DNA of 15,817 bases, from contig JAVVER010000078.1 in the NCBI GenBank assembly GCA_032251145.1, forward strand, positions 1 through 15,817, in the 5' to 3' direction. Positions 15,354 through 15,817 of the stretch are shown here, one piece after another. The stretch is from BRH-c54 sp032251145. GTDB taxonomy: Bacteria; Bacteroidota; Bacteroidia; Flavobacteriales_E; Vicingaceae. The notes under the pieces were generated by a model. It was not told the origin of the DNA. It did no database searches and saw only the letters and a list, made by a program, of their open reading frames with translations. Both the position numbers and the translations under genes were made by a program. Each line of letters begins with the position of its first letter. Within the stretch, counting starts at the first letter, position 1.

Positions 15354-15809
15354 TTATGCTGACAGCACTTGAGCTGCATGATCTTTAGTTTTTACTTTAG
15401 TGATGATGTTTTCTATTATTCCATTTTCATCAATTACAAAGGTAGTTCTATGAATGCCATCGTAAGTTTTTCCCATAAACTTTTTTTCTCCCCAAACGCC
15501 ATATCTTTTAATGAGTTCTTTATCCGTATCTGCCAAAAGTGGGAAGTTAAGATTTTGTTTTTCAATGAATTTAATATGAGAATTTTCGTTGTCGGCACTT
15601 ACACCAATAATGCTATAACCTGCTTTTTTCAGTTGGGTGTGGTTATCTCTTAGATTACAAGCTTGAGCTGTACAACCAGGCGTAGCATCTTTTGGGTAGA
15701 AATAAAGCACAACTTTTTTTCCTTTATAATCGGCTAACGAATGTACTATTCCGTCCTGATCTTTTATGTTTAATTCTGGAGCTTTATCTCCAATTTTAAG
15801 GTGCATCAT
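15354..15809 (-). CDS. bcp: Thioredoxin-dependent thiol peroxidase (Bcp/PrxQ peroxiredoxin)
   Basis: Length is 151 residues (150 from the second Met at 15806), complete and usual for the family. The core YPKDATPGCTAQACNLRD carries the peroxidatic Cys46 and, five residues on, Cys51, the resolving Cys of the atypical 2-Cys Bcp type. Other family marks are GDKAPEL near the start, GVSADNENSHIKFIEKQNLNFPLLAD, and RTTFVIDENG. It reduces hydrogen peroxide and organic peroxides in the cytoplasm, being recycled by thioredoxin. ATG 15809 and ATG 15806 are adjacent and cannot be told apart; the preceding AAGAAGAA is purine-rich. Only 8 bases of upstream DNA are present, so the promoter is not visible. 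It is the first visible gene of the run leading into recA. Confidence 0.95.
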   Translation of the reverse strand: MMHLKIGDKAPELNIKDQDGIVHSLADYKGKKVVLYFYPKDATPGCTAQACNLRDNHTQLKKAGYSIIGVSADNENSHIKFIEKQNLNFPLLADTDKELIKRYGVWGEKKFMGKTYDGIHRTTFVIDENGIIENIITKVKTKDHAAQVLSA

Positions 15810-15817
15810 TTCTTCTT

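Noticed and set aside
15369..15653. Plus-strand 94-codon frame opposite bcp
   Set aside because: It is fully antisense to a gene with an unmistakable active site; the composition is that of a shadow frame.

Overview
The window is AT-rich (by eye about one third G+C) and comes from a member of the Bacteroidota, most likely the Flavobacteriales. Four things support this: a type IX secretion (T9SS) type B sorting domain next to a PorP/SprF-family gene; promoter elements of the TAnnTTTG type; signal peptides ending in ...AQ or ...SQ; and almost no Shine-Dalgarno sequences. I see no rRNA, tRNA, CRISPR array, insertion sequence or phage gene. No gene-free stretch exceeds 220 bases.

Layout. (1) Bases 1-1582, minus strand: the N-terminal part of a YfiR-like (DUF4154) sensor with a coiled coil, cut by the window edge, and upstream of it the cell-division ATPase gene ftsE. 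(2) Bases 1771-7589, plus strand: a 1050-residue periplasmic TPR protein whose 3' end overlaps the gene of an outer-membrane beta-barrel protein, then a separate 280-residue barrel-like protein. (3) Bases 7590-11144, minus strand: an 824-residue secreted PKD-repeat protein with a T9SS type B C-terminal signal, followed by its likely partner PorP/SprF. (4) Bases 11364-15809, minus strand: a tight housekeeping cluster transcribed as bcp (thiol peroxidase), recA, a TPR lipoprotein and a Uup-type ABC-F ATPase.

Functionally the window joins an envelope block to a DNA-maintenance/stress block. The TPR protein and barrel overlap, so they are probably translated together and may act as one periplasm/outer-membrane unit. 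The PKD protein and PorP/SprF form the usual substrate/anchor pair of T9SS surface adhesins. Bcp, RecA and Uup are all linked by family knowledge to oxidative or DNA stress, but their co-regulation is inference.

Most of this is ordinary Bacteroidota core and surface biology, and I do not see a clear unknown defence or mobile system. The points most worth a second look are the YfiR-coiled-coil sensor with its own well-formed promoter, the overlapping TPR/barrel pair, a TAnnTTTAC element shared by four envelope genes, and the little-known WGWN-motif barrel whose stop codon abuts that of porP.
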